A DNA stretch of 64,000 nt from Clytia hemisphaerica (taxonomy: Eukaryota; Cnidaria; Hydrozoa; Leptothecata; Clytiidae). Under the pieces are notes generated by a model. The model saw only the letters and a program-made list of their open reading frames with translations, searched no databases and had not been told where the DNA came from. The position numbers were made by a program, and so were the translations under genes. Every line of letters starts with the position of its first letter. The stretch's first letter is position 1. The stretch covers positions 58,207-122,206 of the forward strand of contig CACVBU010000855.1 of the NCBI GenBank assembly GCA_902728285.1. The letters are read 5' to 3'. Shown here one piece after another: positions 9,651 through 20,340 of the stretch.

Positions 9651-12559
9651 GGTTAGGGAAAAATCTAGATTTCCAGATCTGGAAATATACATTTCCATAG
9701 CCTAGGGAATCAAAAAAATTTTCCTGTGATTGTTAATACCTATCACCTGTCAAAATTTGAATATGATTGGATCAATAGTTCAGAAGTCATCACAATTTTA
9801 AAAATTTGAGTTTTAAGGGATTTTAGCTTGGTTTTATGTCATGATTTACAATGAAATCATAAAACCTGACCTTGAGAACCTATGACCCTAAATATTTACA
9901 CAAGTACCTCGAAAAGTTCAAAAAAATTTCGAGTTTTATTTTTGTGATGACGTCATAAGGACGTCACAAAACTGAAATTATGACGTCATATGCAAAATTT
10001 CTCGGAAAAAATAACTTGGGAATTCCAGGCACCCGCCCTAGTAAAGCCTCCGTTTTCAATAGGCTGCTGGCATAACGGATTCGTGCTCCTATACTACCTG
10101 GGGTTTTGTAGAGGTGTCTGATGCGATTCAGACTACCGTTTCATAGGGGCCGTCCATATGGTACGTACGTACTAAAATGTCAAACATCGAGTACCCCCTC
10201 CCCCTGTACGCAAGCGTACGCAAATGGCTATAGTATACCCCCTGGTACGAGCCCTGGTAGGTAAGTACGTAATTTTTAATTTACTCCTCCCCCCCCCCCT
10301 TAATAAAAAACGCAAAGATTACATCATGAATATCAAGAATATCAGATAAAGATGGTAGACACTTGCAGATAAAAAAATCATCAACTTTCGATTTCAACAA
10401 ATTTCAAGCAGAACGAACGAGCAGACTTTTCCTTTTTTGCTGTGATCAGCTGAAAAAAAACTTATGGTGCAAGCCAAATTTTATACATATTTCACTGGAT
10501 TGAGTCAATGATCAACATCTAGACTGGTTGGATTTAGTAAAGGTCTTGAAAGGTAAGCATTTTTACTGTTGTAAGACAAATGTAATAAAAATATTCTGAT
10601 TGGATGAACACCGCTCTCTAACAAACAGCTTGGTAAATACTGTGTGTTTCCATTTCAAGAAATGATGCGCAAGTCATTTATGACTCAAGAAATCAACAAG
10701 AGAAACCAATAAAAGATCAAAGTCAAAGAGAAAAGTGTGAAAAAAATGACACTAATAGTGACACTAATCTTGGTGGGGATTTGCCAAACTCAAAATTAAG
10801 TTGGCGGGTTTCATGAGATTTCGTGTGGTATATATAGTGGGGGCATATGGTATTTCGGAAATGTGGAAATCAACCTTTTCTTCTTCAGAATTTTGGAAAT
10901 ACACTTCATCGGAAATTCCACAAAAACAATCGCGCTAAAATGGATCCTTTGAAATTGGGAGATAAACATAAAATGTAGCGCGAGTAGCGCTAAAAGTTCC
11001 AGCGTAAAACAAGAACTCATTTGCTTATATCTGGCTTGTTTATATGTTCCTAAAAATACACTGAATTTGAAAAAAACAAACAAAACAAAGCTTTCATTCA
11101 AGATGCTAGCAGAAGCTATAAGAAAGAGAAAAACAACAACTTTGGCGGTTCTTCAGTTGATTTGGAGGCTCTTTTGGCATCAATATTTTGGGTTTTTTGT
11201 AAGTATTTTTGCCTGAAAACCGCAATATCGCGTTTTGTTTACATCCCAAAAAGTGTTGCATAGCAACAACGCGAGGAGGTGGAATTTCCGACAGTTACAT
11301 CAAAATGCCTCGAAAATGTCAATATGAAAATTGCGTAATCAGAGAACGTATGTCTCGCTCATTATAAAAAGGCCAAGACAAACTTTCAATAATTGGATTG
11401 TAACATCGAGTTAAGTCTCTTTTGTTAAGTCACCAGGGGGTAAATAAAACAGACCTTGATACATTTATCGTTCGTTTCAACTTGACAATTCGTTTAAAAC
11501 TCAGCCTCCTAAATATTTGGGGTAGGTAAAATATGTACAAAGAAATTCATACTTTTCCAACCCGGCGAATCTTTAAAAAAGAAGCGAACAATAAAATATA
11601 ATTACCCTTTCCAAATAAACCTCTTCGGTGGCGAGTGTAGTCTACTCTAAAATTTATGTGATGGGAGTTTAACATAGTAATGTAATGTTGTTTGGGGAAT
11701 TATGAAGTTCTCTGGAATTTCGATTGCATTTATTCAAGTTGATTTTTTATGACTTCTAATGGTACTTTTTCTAACGAGTTTGATTACTCTGTTCTCACAC
11801 TTATGTCTTTTTTTTTCGAGTCCTTTTCCGTGATTGCTTTTATTTATATTTTTAAAGACAGGTAAGAAGGCATATTGATGTAACTGTCCGATGAGGTGTA
11901 TTGGGCAAAATTCCTTCTGTATTTTGGAATGTGTTTTTGTGATCTCGCTAAGTCTCATTTTTGTTTTAGATTTTCAGCTTGAAAACAAAGGCAGGTAGGA
12001 ACGTTTGGCGAGTTCCTGTACACGGCCGCAATCAAATAAATCATCCTCACTCTTAAAGAAATTACGTTTGCGTCTTTTTTTACCGTTTTTTGCCTAGAAG
12101 ATTTAGCAAACATTGTATATAAGTATAAAGGAGACTGTGCCTTTAATTGGCTGTAAAAAATCTCTGCGTCAGTAGAAATTTCTCCAACTTTCAACAATGA
12201 TAGTTAACACACCTATTTAAACAAAATTAACCAGCGCATTTTTTATCTTTCTACTTCTTCATCTTCAATGGAGCTCTAAAAATCTAATAGAATTTTTTAG
12301 GCACATAAGATGTTCTTATAATTGTGAAATGTTGTTCGCGCTTTCGCCATTTTGGAGTTTGAGGTTGGCCAAGTTGAGGCATAGTAAAACACTTCATTTT
12401 TGAATACCAAATGGATATGATGTTTTTGTCAAAGTGACACTGCATATTTTGCAAAACTTTTCATTTTCTGCTCTTAGCAGCTCTTAGAAAATATTTATGG
12501 ATTCTTTGCTTTCTCTGGATGCATATAAAAATGACTTTGAAATATTTATCTCTTTTTAG

Positions 12560-12654
12560 ATCTGTCTGAGCTTTTTCTACCAAGATCATGTACTACAGAT
12601 TTTCCAGACCCGGATGACTTACTAAATTTTAAACTCACAATCCCACCAGATGAG
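12560..12654 (+). pseudogene. Orphan UBC12/UBE2F-like E2 exon (copy 2)
   Basis: Same sequence, acceptor and donor as the exon at 6236-6330, carried in the second tandem unit. The rest of the E2 enzyme, including the catalytic cysteine region, is again missing. Confidence 0.55.
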
Positions 12655-14609
12655 GTTTATAATTTTTTTCATTTACAATTTTTCTTAATGAACTTTTTTC
12701 TATGTTGGAGTGCATGGTGTAACTTGCACAAAAACAAACTGTTGGCTGATCATATTGGGCATTTTGGCGTTACCACCCTGAAAGCGGCGGGTGCTTTCAT
12801 CATTCCGCAACTCTGTCCACCATTTTAAATGAGTTAACAATAGATCCAAAAGGGCGCCCTCATCAAGGAAGATCATTTATTCTGGTCTCCGGCTTTGGGA
12901 AGTAGTAATGTTTTTGATTGTTTTCAATGGAAAATGGTAAGAAACTTAAGTTTACTAATGTCATTTAGTTTTTGCTGGCTTATAGAATGGCAGGATCCTG
13001 GATGGTTTCCCTAACTGAAAGGTAAAAGAGACAAAAATTGGGGGCAAGATTGGGGGCATTTGTCTTCATTATTCTGTTTTTCAATGCAACTTTGCTAGAC
13101 TACTGTAAACAAGACAAACCAAAACATAATGACATCACAGTGAATTGGTCTATTGGAAATAGAAAAGAGAAAAGAGGTAAGTCTAGCCTAGCCTAATTGT
13201 CAGCTTTCGGGGGGCATAAAAAGAATGTGAGAGCTTATTTGTATCAAAAACAAAACACACGGTGTTTACCAAGCTGACAAATTCTGATTGGTTGAAAGTC
13301 TCCAACTTCGAGATTCTGATTGGATTATTTTCTGTGCAGTTCTCTGATTATTTCCTGTGTCAAGGCTAAATTCTGATTGGTCGAAAGTTTCTGAATGTGA
13401 ATTCTGATCGGATAAAAACCTGGTAAGAAAACAATAGTATGTTTAAGTATTCTACTAATCCCAAAACCCTAAAGATTTCCAGGGTTTTTCTTTACTTTGT
13501 ATTACGATAATTAAAGTCTACAAATCACAGAGAAAAAAACCCAACATAGAGAAGGTGGTTTTTAAAATGCAGAATATGACGGTGTGAATCTTTTTGTAAT
13601 TCTATATTTCGATTCTTTCTCTTTCTCCCTGTAACTATGCATGGAGTGTCCATTGCTAATATGTTAAAAACGAAACTAATTGTACGGCAAAAATTCCTCA
13701 AAAATAGCAATTTTTTTCGTAATAGCTCAATATTGATATTTGACTGTATATACTGAAAATGCAAAAATCAAAAAATACCAACTTTTGCTGATGTATCTTT
13801 GGCCCAGATTTGATAAAGATTGGAAATGTACTTTTTATAATATATTGCATTATAACCTAAATATAACTTTTTTGATCTGTTTTGATTATTTGTTTTTGGG
13901 GTGATATTAATGGGACACAACCTAATTCAAAAGCTTCAAGGTATATATAGTATAGGAACTTTTGATTCCTAAGTGGATCTCTGAATATGTTCAATCAATG
14001 GATTACAGTGCGATCAGTTCGATAACCCAATTTTGTTTAAGAAGTTTGCGCCGCACGCTCCAACAAATATAAGCTTCTGTTCAAATCCAGATTCGGAATA
14101 TAAATTGGGAAATTACTTTTGGTACAGGGATTACATACTTTTACTGTATCCTTTTCAACGGCATCACCAGGGTGGTTTTGTTGGGGTGTAGTATATCACC
14201 ACGCGGCCACAGGCGAATTGCAACAAAGGGGCTACAGACTTCATTCTGTATAGACAAATATATGGGTAGATAATCCATAAGTCCGGGACCTGTTGGATGG
14301 TTATCTTGTCCTACCTGAAGGTAGAGGTGAGGATTGGATATCATCAAACTATTCGAACTTTTTTTAAATGACCAAACTAATTGAACTCCTATTGCTTCAA
14401 AAATTGTGAGAGTTTGATTAGATTCATTGGTTCCATTGGCTTGACAAGTTCGACTGATCAGGTCAGGCCTAAAGTCACCTTTACTTTCCTAAGAATGAAC
14501 AAAGATTAAATCTGGTCAATCTTGATATTTCAAACCTAAATTCTCTCTTTTTCATTAATCAGGAAACATTGAAAAATCAAGTCACTGAAACTAAACATAT
14601 AACAGGAAA

Positions 14610-15473
14610 ATGGAAAGCTCTACAATTGGAACACTAAATGAAGATGATTTATTTCATATGTTTGGTTTTTTGCACCCAAATGATCTTTTTGCTTTTGCTC
14701 TCACTTGCCAAGAAATGAAAGGCAACATTTACAAATTTTGTGAAACCAAGAAATTAAAGAATCATGAATTTTTTGAAAGAACACATTATCTTTCACCAAA
14801 AGAAATCAAGCTAAAAAATCAATTGACAACATTTGAATCACCTTTGCTAAGTTACAAATTGGCTAAGCTATACAATGATCGTGTTCGAATATCATGTGCG
14901 GATGTTGATTTCTTTCCACATTATGATAACCCATCATATTTTTCGAAAGAACAGGATACTTTGCTGGAACATGACGTTTTGAGGCTTACATCATTCTTTT
15001 GGCTAGAGATCAAACATACTTTCAAAAATGTCAACCCTGGTCGATATAAATATATTATGAGAATGAAATTTGGTGAAAACTTTCGTTGGCCAAGTTATTA
15101 TGGAGATGATAAGTTAGTGAAATTCAGAACCTCATGGAAAAATAATAAAGATTCACCTACTTGTGATAATGAAGTTCGATTCAAATCAGGTGATTGGGCA
15201 AAAATTAAAAAGTATTTAGATGATGGAGAAGTTTTTGACGGTTTTCCTGTCGGTTGTTCCTTCCAAAATCATGATAAAGCGTCTGGTTGGTTTGATTTGG
15301 TAATGGATGAACCAATTGTTTTGAAGAGTAATACAAATAAAGTCTTCTCCCAATTTTTGGATGTTGAGAACAAGTCATGGAAATCTGGTATTATTTGGGA
15401 TTATATTGAGTTGAATCCATTTTATGCTGGTCACGAAGAAGAATCTACAGGAATAAAAAAGCAATTTAATTAA
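14610..15473 (+). CDS. F-box protein with phloem-protein-2-like domain, copy 2
   Basis: 287-aa intronless gene whose predicted protein is identical, residue for residue, to the gene at 8286-9149. F-box at residues 8-40, PP2/Nictaba-like domain at about 90-272 with WLEI (131-134), SGWFDL (225-230) and WKSGIIWDYIEL (257-268). ATG context and upstream pyrimidine-rich acceptor (CTCTCTTTTTCATTAATCAG) are the same as in copy 1. It lies 527 bp upstream of the diverged F-box-less paralogue. Because the repeat includes the flanking noncoding DNA, both copies probably share regulation. Whether both exist in one haplotype cannot be settled from the sequence. Confidence 0.85.
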   Translation: MESSTIGTLNEDDLFHMFGFLHPNDLFAFALTCQEMKGNIYKFCETKKLKNHEFFERTHYLSPKEIKLKNQLTTFESPLLSYKLAKLYNDRVRISCADVDFFPHYDNPSYFSKEQDTLLEHDVLRLTSFFWLEIKHTFKNVNPGRYKYIMRMKFGENFRWPSYYGDDKLVKFRTSWKNNKDSPTCDNEVRFKSGDWAKIKKYLDDGEVFDGFPVGCSFQNHDKASGWFDLVMDEPIVLKSNTNKVFSQFLDVENKSWKSGIIWDYIELNPFYAGHEEESTGIKKQFN

Positions 15474-16000
15474 ATGGATGAAGTCTGCCATAAACAATTT
15501 AAAGTTTTGGTAAAAGAACACAAAAGAATGACAATGGTAATCACCATGATTTGAGTGTGTAATTTGAGGACAAGAAACCCTTCTAATTTGTTTCTTCCCC
15601 GGGAGGGGGAGGGGTACTACCCTTGCCGACCGATAAGGGGTGTGCCGCTGAAGTTTGAAAAATGGACCCTATACTTTTCTTCTGTTCTTACTTTTTTTGT
15701 TTAATAAGTGTTTTCATGTATTATTTCAGTTCTTATTTTTTTCGAGTTGATTTTTGTTAGTAGCCATAAATATTCATAGGAACAGGTATATTTACCTCTC
15801 TGAAGGATTCCTTGTTCATAAGCTCATAAAAAAATTATCGACAATTTGACAAACCTTTTCCTTGTTAATGTGAATTTTTTTGTAGACACTAAATTTTGCA
15901 TCCATTTCTCAGAAGAAAATGAAAAATAAAATAAAACATTGAATCAACCAGAATAGAAGATTTGATTAAACCAAATAACGAGTCAAAGCTCCACGAAACA

Positions 16001-16570
16001 ATGGAAACATCTACAATTGGAGCACTACGTGTATCTTGTTTAGAAGTCGATTCTTTCCCTCACTCAAAAAATCCTGCATACTTTTCAAGAGAGTTTGATG
16101 AACATACCCAACATGATGTTTTGAGGCTTAAAAATGTTTGTTGGCTTGAGATGAAACACACTTTTAAATTGGTTAAGCGTGGCGAATATCAGTTTGTTAT
16201 GAGAATGAAATTTGGAGAAGATTTTTACTGGCCTTCAGGAGATGGTGGGGAAATGGTTCATATCAAGTCTTGTTGGAGGAGCAATAAAAATGATGCCAAT
16301 TTTGAAAATGCATTTAATTTTCATACCAACGATTGGGAAAAAATTCGAGCATATATTAATGAAGGGACACCTTTAGAAAATTTTTCTGCTGGCTGTTCAT
16401 TTAAGAATCATGATAAAGAGTCTGGTTGGTTTGATTTTGTAGTGAATGAATTGATTTCCCTGGATGATAATGAAAATGAAGTACTTGTTTGGTTTGCTGA
16501 TAGAGAGAATCCATGGTGGAAATCTGGTTTAATATGGGATTATATTGAATTGCTCCCTCTTGTAGATTGA
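16001..16570 (+). CDS. PP2-domain protein lacking the F-box (diverged paralogue)
   Basis: 189-aa intronless gene related to the two F-box/PP2 genes. The first nine residues (METSTIGAL) align with MESSTIGTL and then join straight to RVSCLEVD, which aligns with RISCADVD. Residues 10-92 of the full-length relatives, the whole F-box and linker, are absent without loss of frame. The PP2 part is well kept: VCWLEMKHTF, YQFVMRMKFGE, SGWFDFV and WKSGLIWDYIEL. Predicted role: a free glycan- or protein-binding module, possibly competing with the F-box versions for targets; this is inference. The ORF is open upstream to a TTG at 15962, but ATG 16001 is the natural animal start and matches the paralogue starts. 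Many amino-acid differences show it is much older than the 6.3-kb duplication. Confidence 0.78.
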   Translation: METSTIGALRVSCLEVDSFPHSKNPAYFSREFDEHTQHDVLRLKNVCWLEMKHTFKLVKRGEYQFVMRMKFGEDFYWPSGDGGEMVHIKSCWRSNKNDANFENAFNFHTNDWEKIRAYINEGTPLENFSAGCSFKNHDKESGWFDFVVNELISLDDNENEVLVWFADRENPWWKSGLIWDYIELLPLVD

Positions 16571-16856
16571 ACATTTTGTTTTGATAAATCTAATTGATAT
16601 TGAATTTTAATATATTTCTAATTAACTTCAATTTCATTACTTCAATATTAGATTTCAATATAATTCATTCTGAAAATTTATAAAATATTTTTTGTCGATT
16701 TTAAATTTATAAAGCCATTGGTGAGATGGACTTTCATTTTAACACTTTACTGGTCAAAAGCCTTTTTTCAATTAAATTTTGTCTATTCACGCAAACAGCT
16801 GAGGGCGAGGGCCAGCGAGGGCTTTCATTGTTTGAGAAGAAATAAAATTTTGGCTA

Positions 16857-17103
16857 TTAGGCGAAAATAAAAAATGTAATGTTTCCGGAAACCGGCCGAA
16901 TGAAAAAAATCTTTTTTCTGACCTGACCGCAGACTATGGGCTCATCTATATGGTTCATCATATAGATGAGCCCATAGTCTGCGGTCAGGTCAGAAAAAAG
17001 ATTTTGGTTCATCATAAAGAAAATCAAGTTGGCCGTTCAAGCTATCAAAACTTTTTTCCTTCACCCGCATTCCGGAAACACTACATTTTTTTTATTTTCG
17101 CCA
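16857..17103. mobile_element. TTAGGCGAAAATAAAA MITE with perfect central hairpin
   Basis: Outer ends GGCGAAAATAAAAAATGTA and its reverse complement (TACATTTTTTTTATTTTCGCC), followed inward by CCGGAAAC/CCGGCCG words. The centre is a perfect 47-bp inverted repeat (16906-16952 and 16959-17005, 6-bp loop). A second, non-palindromic family member is at 44677-44950. Confidence 0.75.
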
Positions 17104-17284
17104 TATTTCACAATTTTGCACGTAATTTAGATTTCACTTTTTGTACTGTTATAATAGTAATATATTACAATATTTTTATATCAACATTTTACAACATTTT
17201 CTAGCTGTCATACCATTGAGGAAAAACTAAAACGTTCGAATGTCTGTTGGTTGTAGGTGTAGCTTCTTCGAATTTGCTTCCATA

Positions 17285-17445
17285 ATACACATTTTTTTTT
17301 ATAAGAACATCTAAAATTTTTGAAGCCTTCAGATGTTCTTAACTTTTTGAGTTTTAAGCCTTAAATGTTCTTAACTTGTTCTTAAGATTTTTGCCATCGA
17401 AGCCTTATGTTCTTATATAGTTTGTTCTTATAAAAAAACGTGTAG
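17285..17445. mobile_element. ACACGTTTTTTTATAAGAAC-type MITE
   Basis: Left end ACACATTTTTTTTTATAAGA and right end TTCTTATAAAAAAACGTGTA form terminal inverted repeats. The inside repeats GTTCTTAA and AGCCTT words. Relatives or fragments occur at 18079-18170, 18363-18660, 19926-20177 and 28960-29185. From 16600 to 20300 no gene is seen other than such elements. Confidence 0.65.
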
Positions 17446-18362
17446 TGAAAACTTAACAAAACATGTCAAACGTGTCAAATTAATTTCTTTCTTATTTCAA
17501 CAACCATAAAATTTCTTGCATTATATTTTTGGTTTAATTTTTCGCTTTTTGTCATATTTTTATTGTATTTCTTAGTAGCTATAAATTTCAATGAATTCCC
17601 GTTCTTCCAGCTTACACCCTTCAGATTCAAAGGGCAACTTTCAAACTTTTTTCTAGCTTAAGTTCACTGGCAAAAACCAAAGTGCTTCTGTAGAAAGCAT
17701 TACGTCATGAGTTGAGTAAACCTTATACCCTATTAATATTAAGTTTTGAAATAATATAAACCTCGTAAATATCATGATCAATACTGAATTGCTAATTTTC
17801 CAGATGTCCTCATTTTTCTTGTAGACTTGTTGCCCGGGGGCATAGCTTTTTGATAGACTGATGCCGCTGATAAGATGCCTTGTGCAATATAGCAGACTTT
17901 ATTCATAGTTCGCCCCCCCCCCCCTCTTAAGAAAGTGGGGATGACACTTTCCGTAAAAATGAAGAAGGAGGGATCAGAAATTTTCATGAAAAAGGGGGAG
18001 GGTTACATATATATCGTAGATTATTTTCAAGCACTGTTATGAAATTTGGTCTTCATGAAAGGAAGTTTTCTGTTAGAGTAGTCTAAATTGTTCTTAACAT
18101 ATTCTTAATATTTTGATCATCAAAGCCTTATGTTCTTTTATAATTTGTTCTTATAAAAAAACGTGTACTGTAGAAATTAACCTGTGACATTTCAGACCAT
18201 GGGGTGGATGGGTTGCATTGATTTCAAACTTTTCCTGGCTTCAAATTCAGTGTTGATATCGATTATGATTATGTAACGCTATTTTCTTTTTGCATTTTTT
18301 TTTTCTAACTAGTATCTTTTGACGTTTGTCAAAAGTTACGACTCTATTTTATACTAGATAAT

Positions 18363-18660
18363 TACACTTTTTTTTTAAGAAACACACTTTTAAGAAACAT
18401 GAGGCTCAAAATGCCTAAAAATTAAGAAACATCTAAGGTAAGAACCATGCTGAGGCTGAGAAAGAGGAAATAACATTTTTTAATTCGTTTTTTTTTAAGA
18501 ACCTTCCAATTAAAATAAATGTTTTTCTTTGCATGAAAAATAGGCTGATTATGTCAAAAAGTTTAGAAACATGTAAGAAATATTTAAGGTTCAAAAGGCC
18601 GATTTCTTAAGAAACATTGAGGCTGTTAGGCAAAACTAGTTTCTTAAAAAAACGTGTATC
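18363..18660. mobile_element. ACACGTTTTTTT MITE variant with TTAAGAAACAT repeats
   Basis: Begins ACACTTTTTTTTTAAGAAAC and ends TTTCTTAAAAAAACGTGTAT. The interior carries several AAGAAACAT and AAGGT/CTGAGG words. It is a diverged member of the family at 17285-17445. Confidence 0.5.
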
Positions 18661-18881
18661 ATGAAAATTTTTGATTTCTTTTTACATTTTTGATAAAAGC
18701 ACATTGAAATCACGTGCTTATTTCATATCTTATGTTGTTATTAGACTATTACGTAACACACTGTGTTATGACTAGCGTCATATTACATTTATAGGAAACG
18801 TAAATAGTTTTGAACTTGTGATATTATGTTTGTGCATAGTATGTATGTAAAAGAAGGTATTTCAAAGGTATGGTGAAAATT

Positions 18882-19108
18882 CGTTCATGGGGGGGGGTGG
18901 AGGATATATTATTTTTTCAATGATCTACCCCTGGACATTTCGATTTTTCACGCCCTGGATACGCGTTTTACCCCTGGACAAGCATCAAATCGACCCCCTG
19001 GACAGTAAAATTTACCCCTGGACATTTCGAATTCACCACATGGACATGGCAGTTTTTCTGGATTTTTTCGATACCCCTGGACAATATATCTTCCACCCCC
19101 TATGAACG
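18882..19108. mobile_element. CCCCTGGACA-rich element with inverted ends
   Basis: CGTTCATGGGGGGGGGTGGA on the left matches TCCACCCCCTATGAACG on the right. Inside, CCCTGGACA or CCCTGGATA recurs at irregular 20-60 bp steps. Related text without clear ends occurs at 22440-22640 and 32540-32860. Small open frames here on both strands are by-products of the repeats. Confidence 0.55.
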
Positions 19109-19281
19109 GTTTTTTCTGGAAGAGCCATTTCAAAGGTATGAATTTTTAAGGTATTTTATTTCATGCCTTATTTTTGATCAAATTTTAGATTCTCTAAAGT
19201 GTGTCATTTAGACTTTGTTGTGTGGTGTTGTCAAGTTGTTGTCAAGGAGGGTCCCAATAAAACTACGCCTTTCAATCTACT

Positions 19282-19434
19282 CGTGATATGCACCACTGCA
19301 ATGACTTCACGAAATGATGCAACTTTTCTGTTTTTGTTCCACCCAATACGTCACTTTTTCTATTGTTTAAGTGACGTATTGGGTGGAAAATTCTAAAAGT
19401 TCTCAGAAGACTCTCCAGTGGTGCATATCATGAA
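19282..19434. mobile_element. GATATGCACCACTG MITE, copy 1
   Basis: Ends TGATATGCACCACTGCA and TCCAGTGGTGCATATCATGA are inverted repeats. An inner hairpin is formed by CCCAATACGTCAC and GTGACGTATTGGG. A second copy is at 46641-46796 and a distant relative at about 43341-43480. Confidence 0.7.
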
Positions 19435-19539
19435 TTAAATTATCATGTTAGCTTACTTTAATTTGAGTTTTCCTCATTTTTGATCGAATTTTCTAGTTTT
19501 TCTCAGTTACTTTACACTCTTCTTAGGCTTCTTATGCAA

Positions 19540-19790
19540 GAACATTTTAAGGCTTAATGAACTCTAAAAGACCAAATTTCTTAGGAAAATGGACAAACAT
19601 GTCCACAAAATGGTGAATATAATAAGTTTTCTGTTGGTTACGCGTTTTTTTATAAGAACATCCAAAACATCCAAAAAGACTTTGGATATTCTTAACTTTT
19701 TGAGTTTTCTTCATGTTTTTCTTTTCTACATGTTTGTCCATTTTCCTAAGAAATTTGGTCTTTTAGAGTTCATTAAGCCTTAAAATGTTC
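19540..19790. repeat. Perfect 62-bp inverted repeat
   Basis: Arms 19540-19601 and 19729-19790 are exact reverse complements, separated by 127 bp. Because of this, short open frames on the two strands end in the same 17-residue peptide, which is not evidence of coding. It carries the AAGAACAT/AAGGCTT words of the neighbouring ACACGTTTTTTT family. Confidence 0.85.
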
Positions 19791-19925
19791 TTAAATTATC
19801 AAGTTTGTTCTTACATAAAACTAGTATCATATAAAGACTAGAATGACAAAATGTTGCTCTTAATACAGGGTGATTAAAAAAAACATCCCTAGAATCTTTT
19901 ACGGAACTTTTTTTCTGTTTATCGT

Positions 19926-20177
19926 ACACGTTTTTTTATTAGAGCAAACTATATAAGAACACAAGGTTTCGATGGCCAGTTAAGAACATGTCAAGAACAT
20001 TTTAAGGCTTTGCAGACCCTAAAAACACCAAATTTCTTAGGAAAAAGGGCAAAAATACTCAAAAGATGGTGAAAATAAGAACATGTTAAGAACATTTTTA
20101 GGCTTAAAACTGAAAAAGTTTTAAGAACATCCGAAGGCTTCAAAAAATTTGGATGTTTTTATAAAAAAACGTGTATC
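19926..20177. mobile_element. ACACGTTTTTTTATAAGAAC-type MITE
   Basis: TACACGTTTTTTTATTAGAG at the left and TTATAAAAAAACGTGTA at the right form the terminal repeats. The interior repeats AAGAACAT and TTAAGGCTT words. It ends about 160 bp upstream of the SLC17-like gene A start codon. Confidence 0.65.
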
Positions 20178-20340
20178 GCCATGAAATCTTCAACACTCAT
20201 TTCCTCGTGAATTTAAAAATAAATATTTGAGTTTCATTTCTATTTGCTGTAAGAACCTGTTTATTATATCATTGATAATGAAAATTTCATTCTTCTCTTC
20301 CAGAAAATCTAACAAATAAAACTTTTGATACCTTCAAACA

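Larger units (their letters stand above)
9651..15973. repeat. 6.3-kb tandem duplication, copy 2
   Basis: A 6,323-bp near-identical repeat of 3330-9650. Observed differences include G for C near 9818, longer C and G runs near 10288 and 10840, an A/G change near 11535, and one-base changes in T and A runs near 12358 and 12943. The near-identity implies a very recent event, gene conversion, or a haplotype wrongly placed in tandem during assembly. Confidence 0.95.

Noticed and set aside
15962-16000. TTG start adding 13 residues to the F-box-less PP2 protein
   Set aside because: The ATG at 16001 aligns with the start of both full-length paralogues, and upstream bases belong to a leader also found without the gene at 9598-9650.
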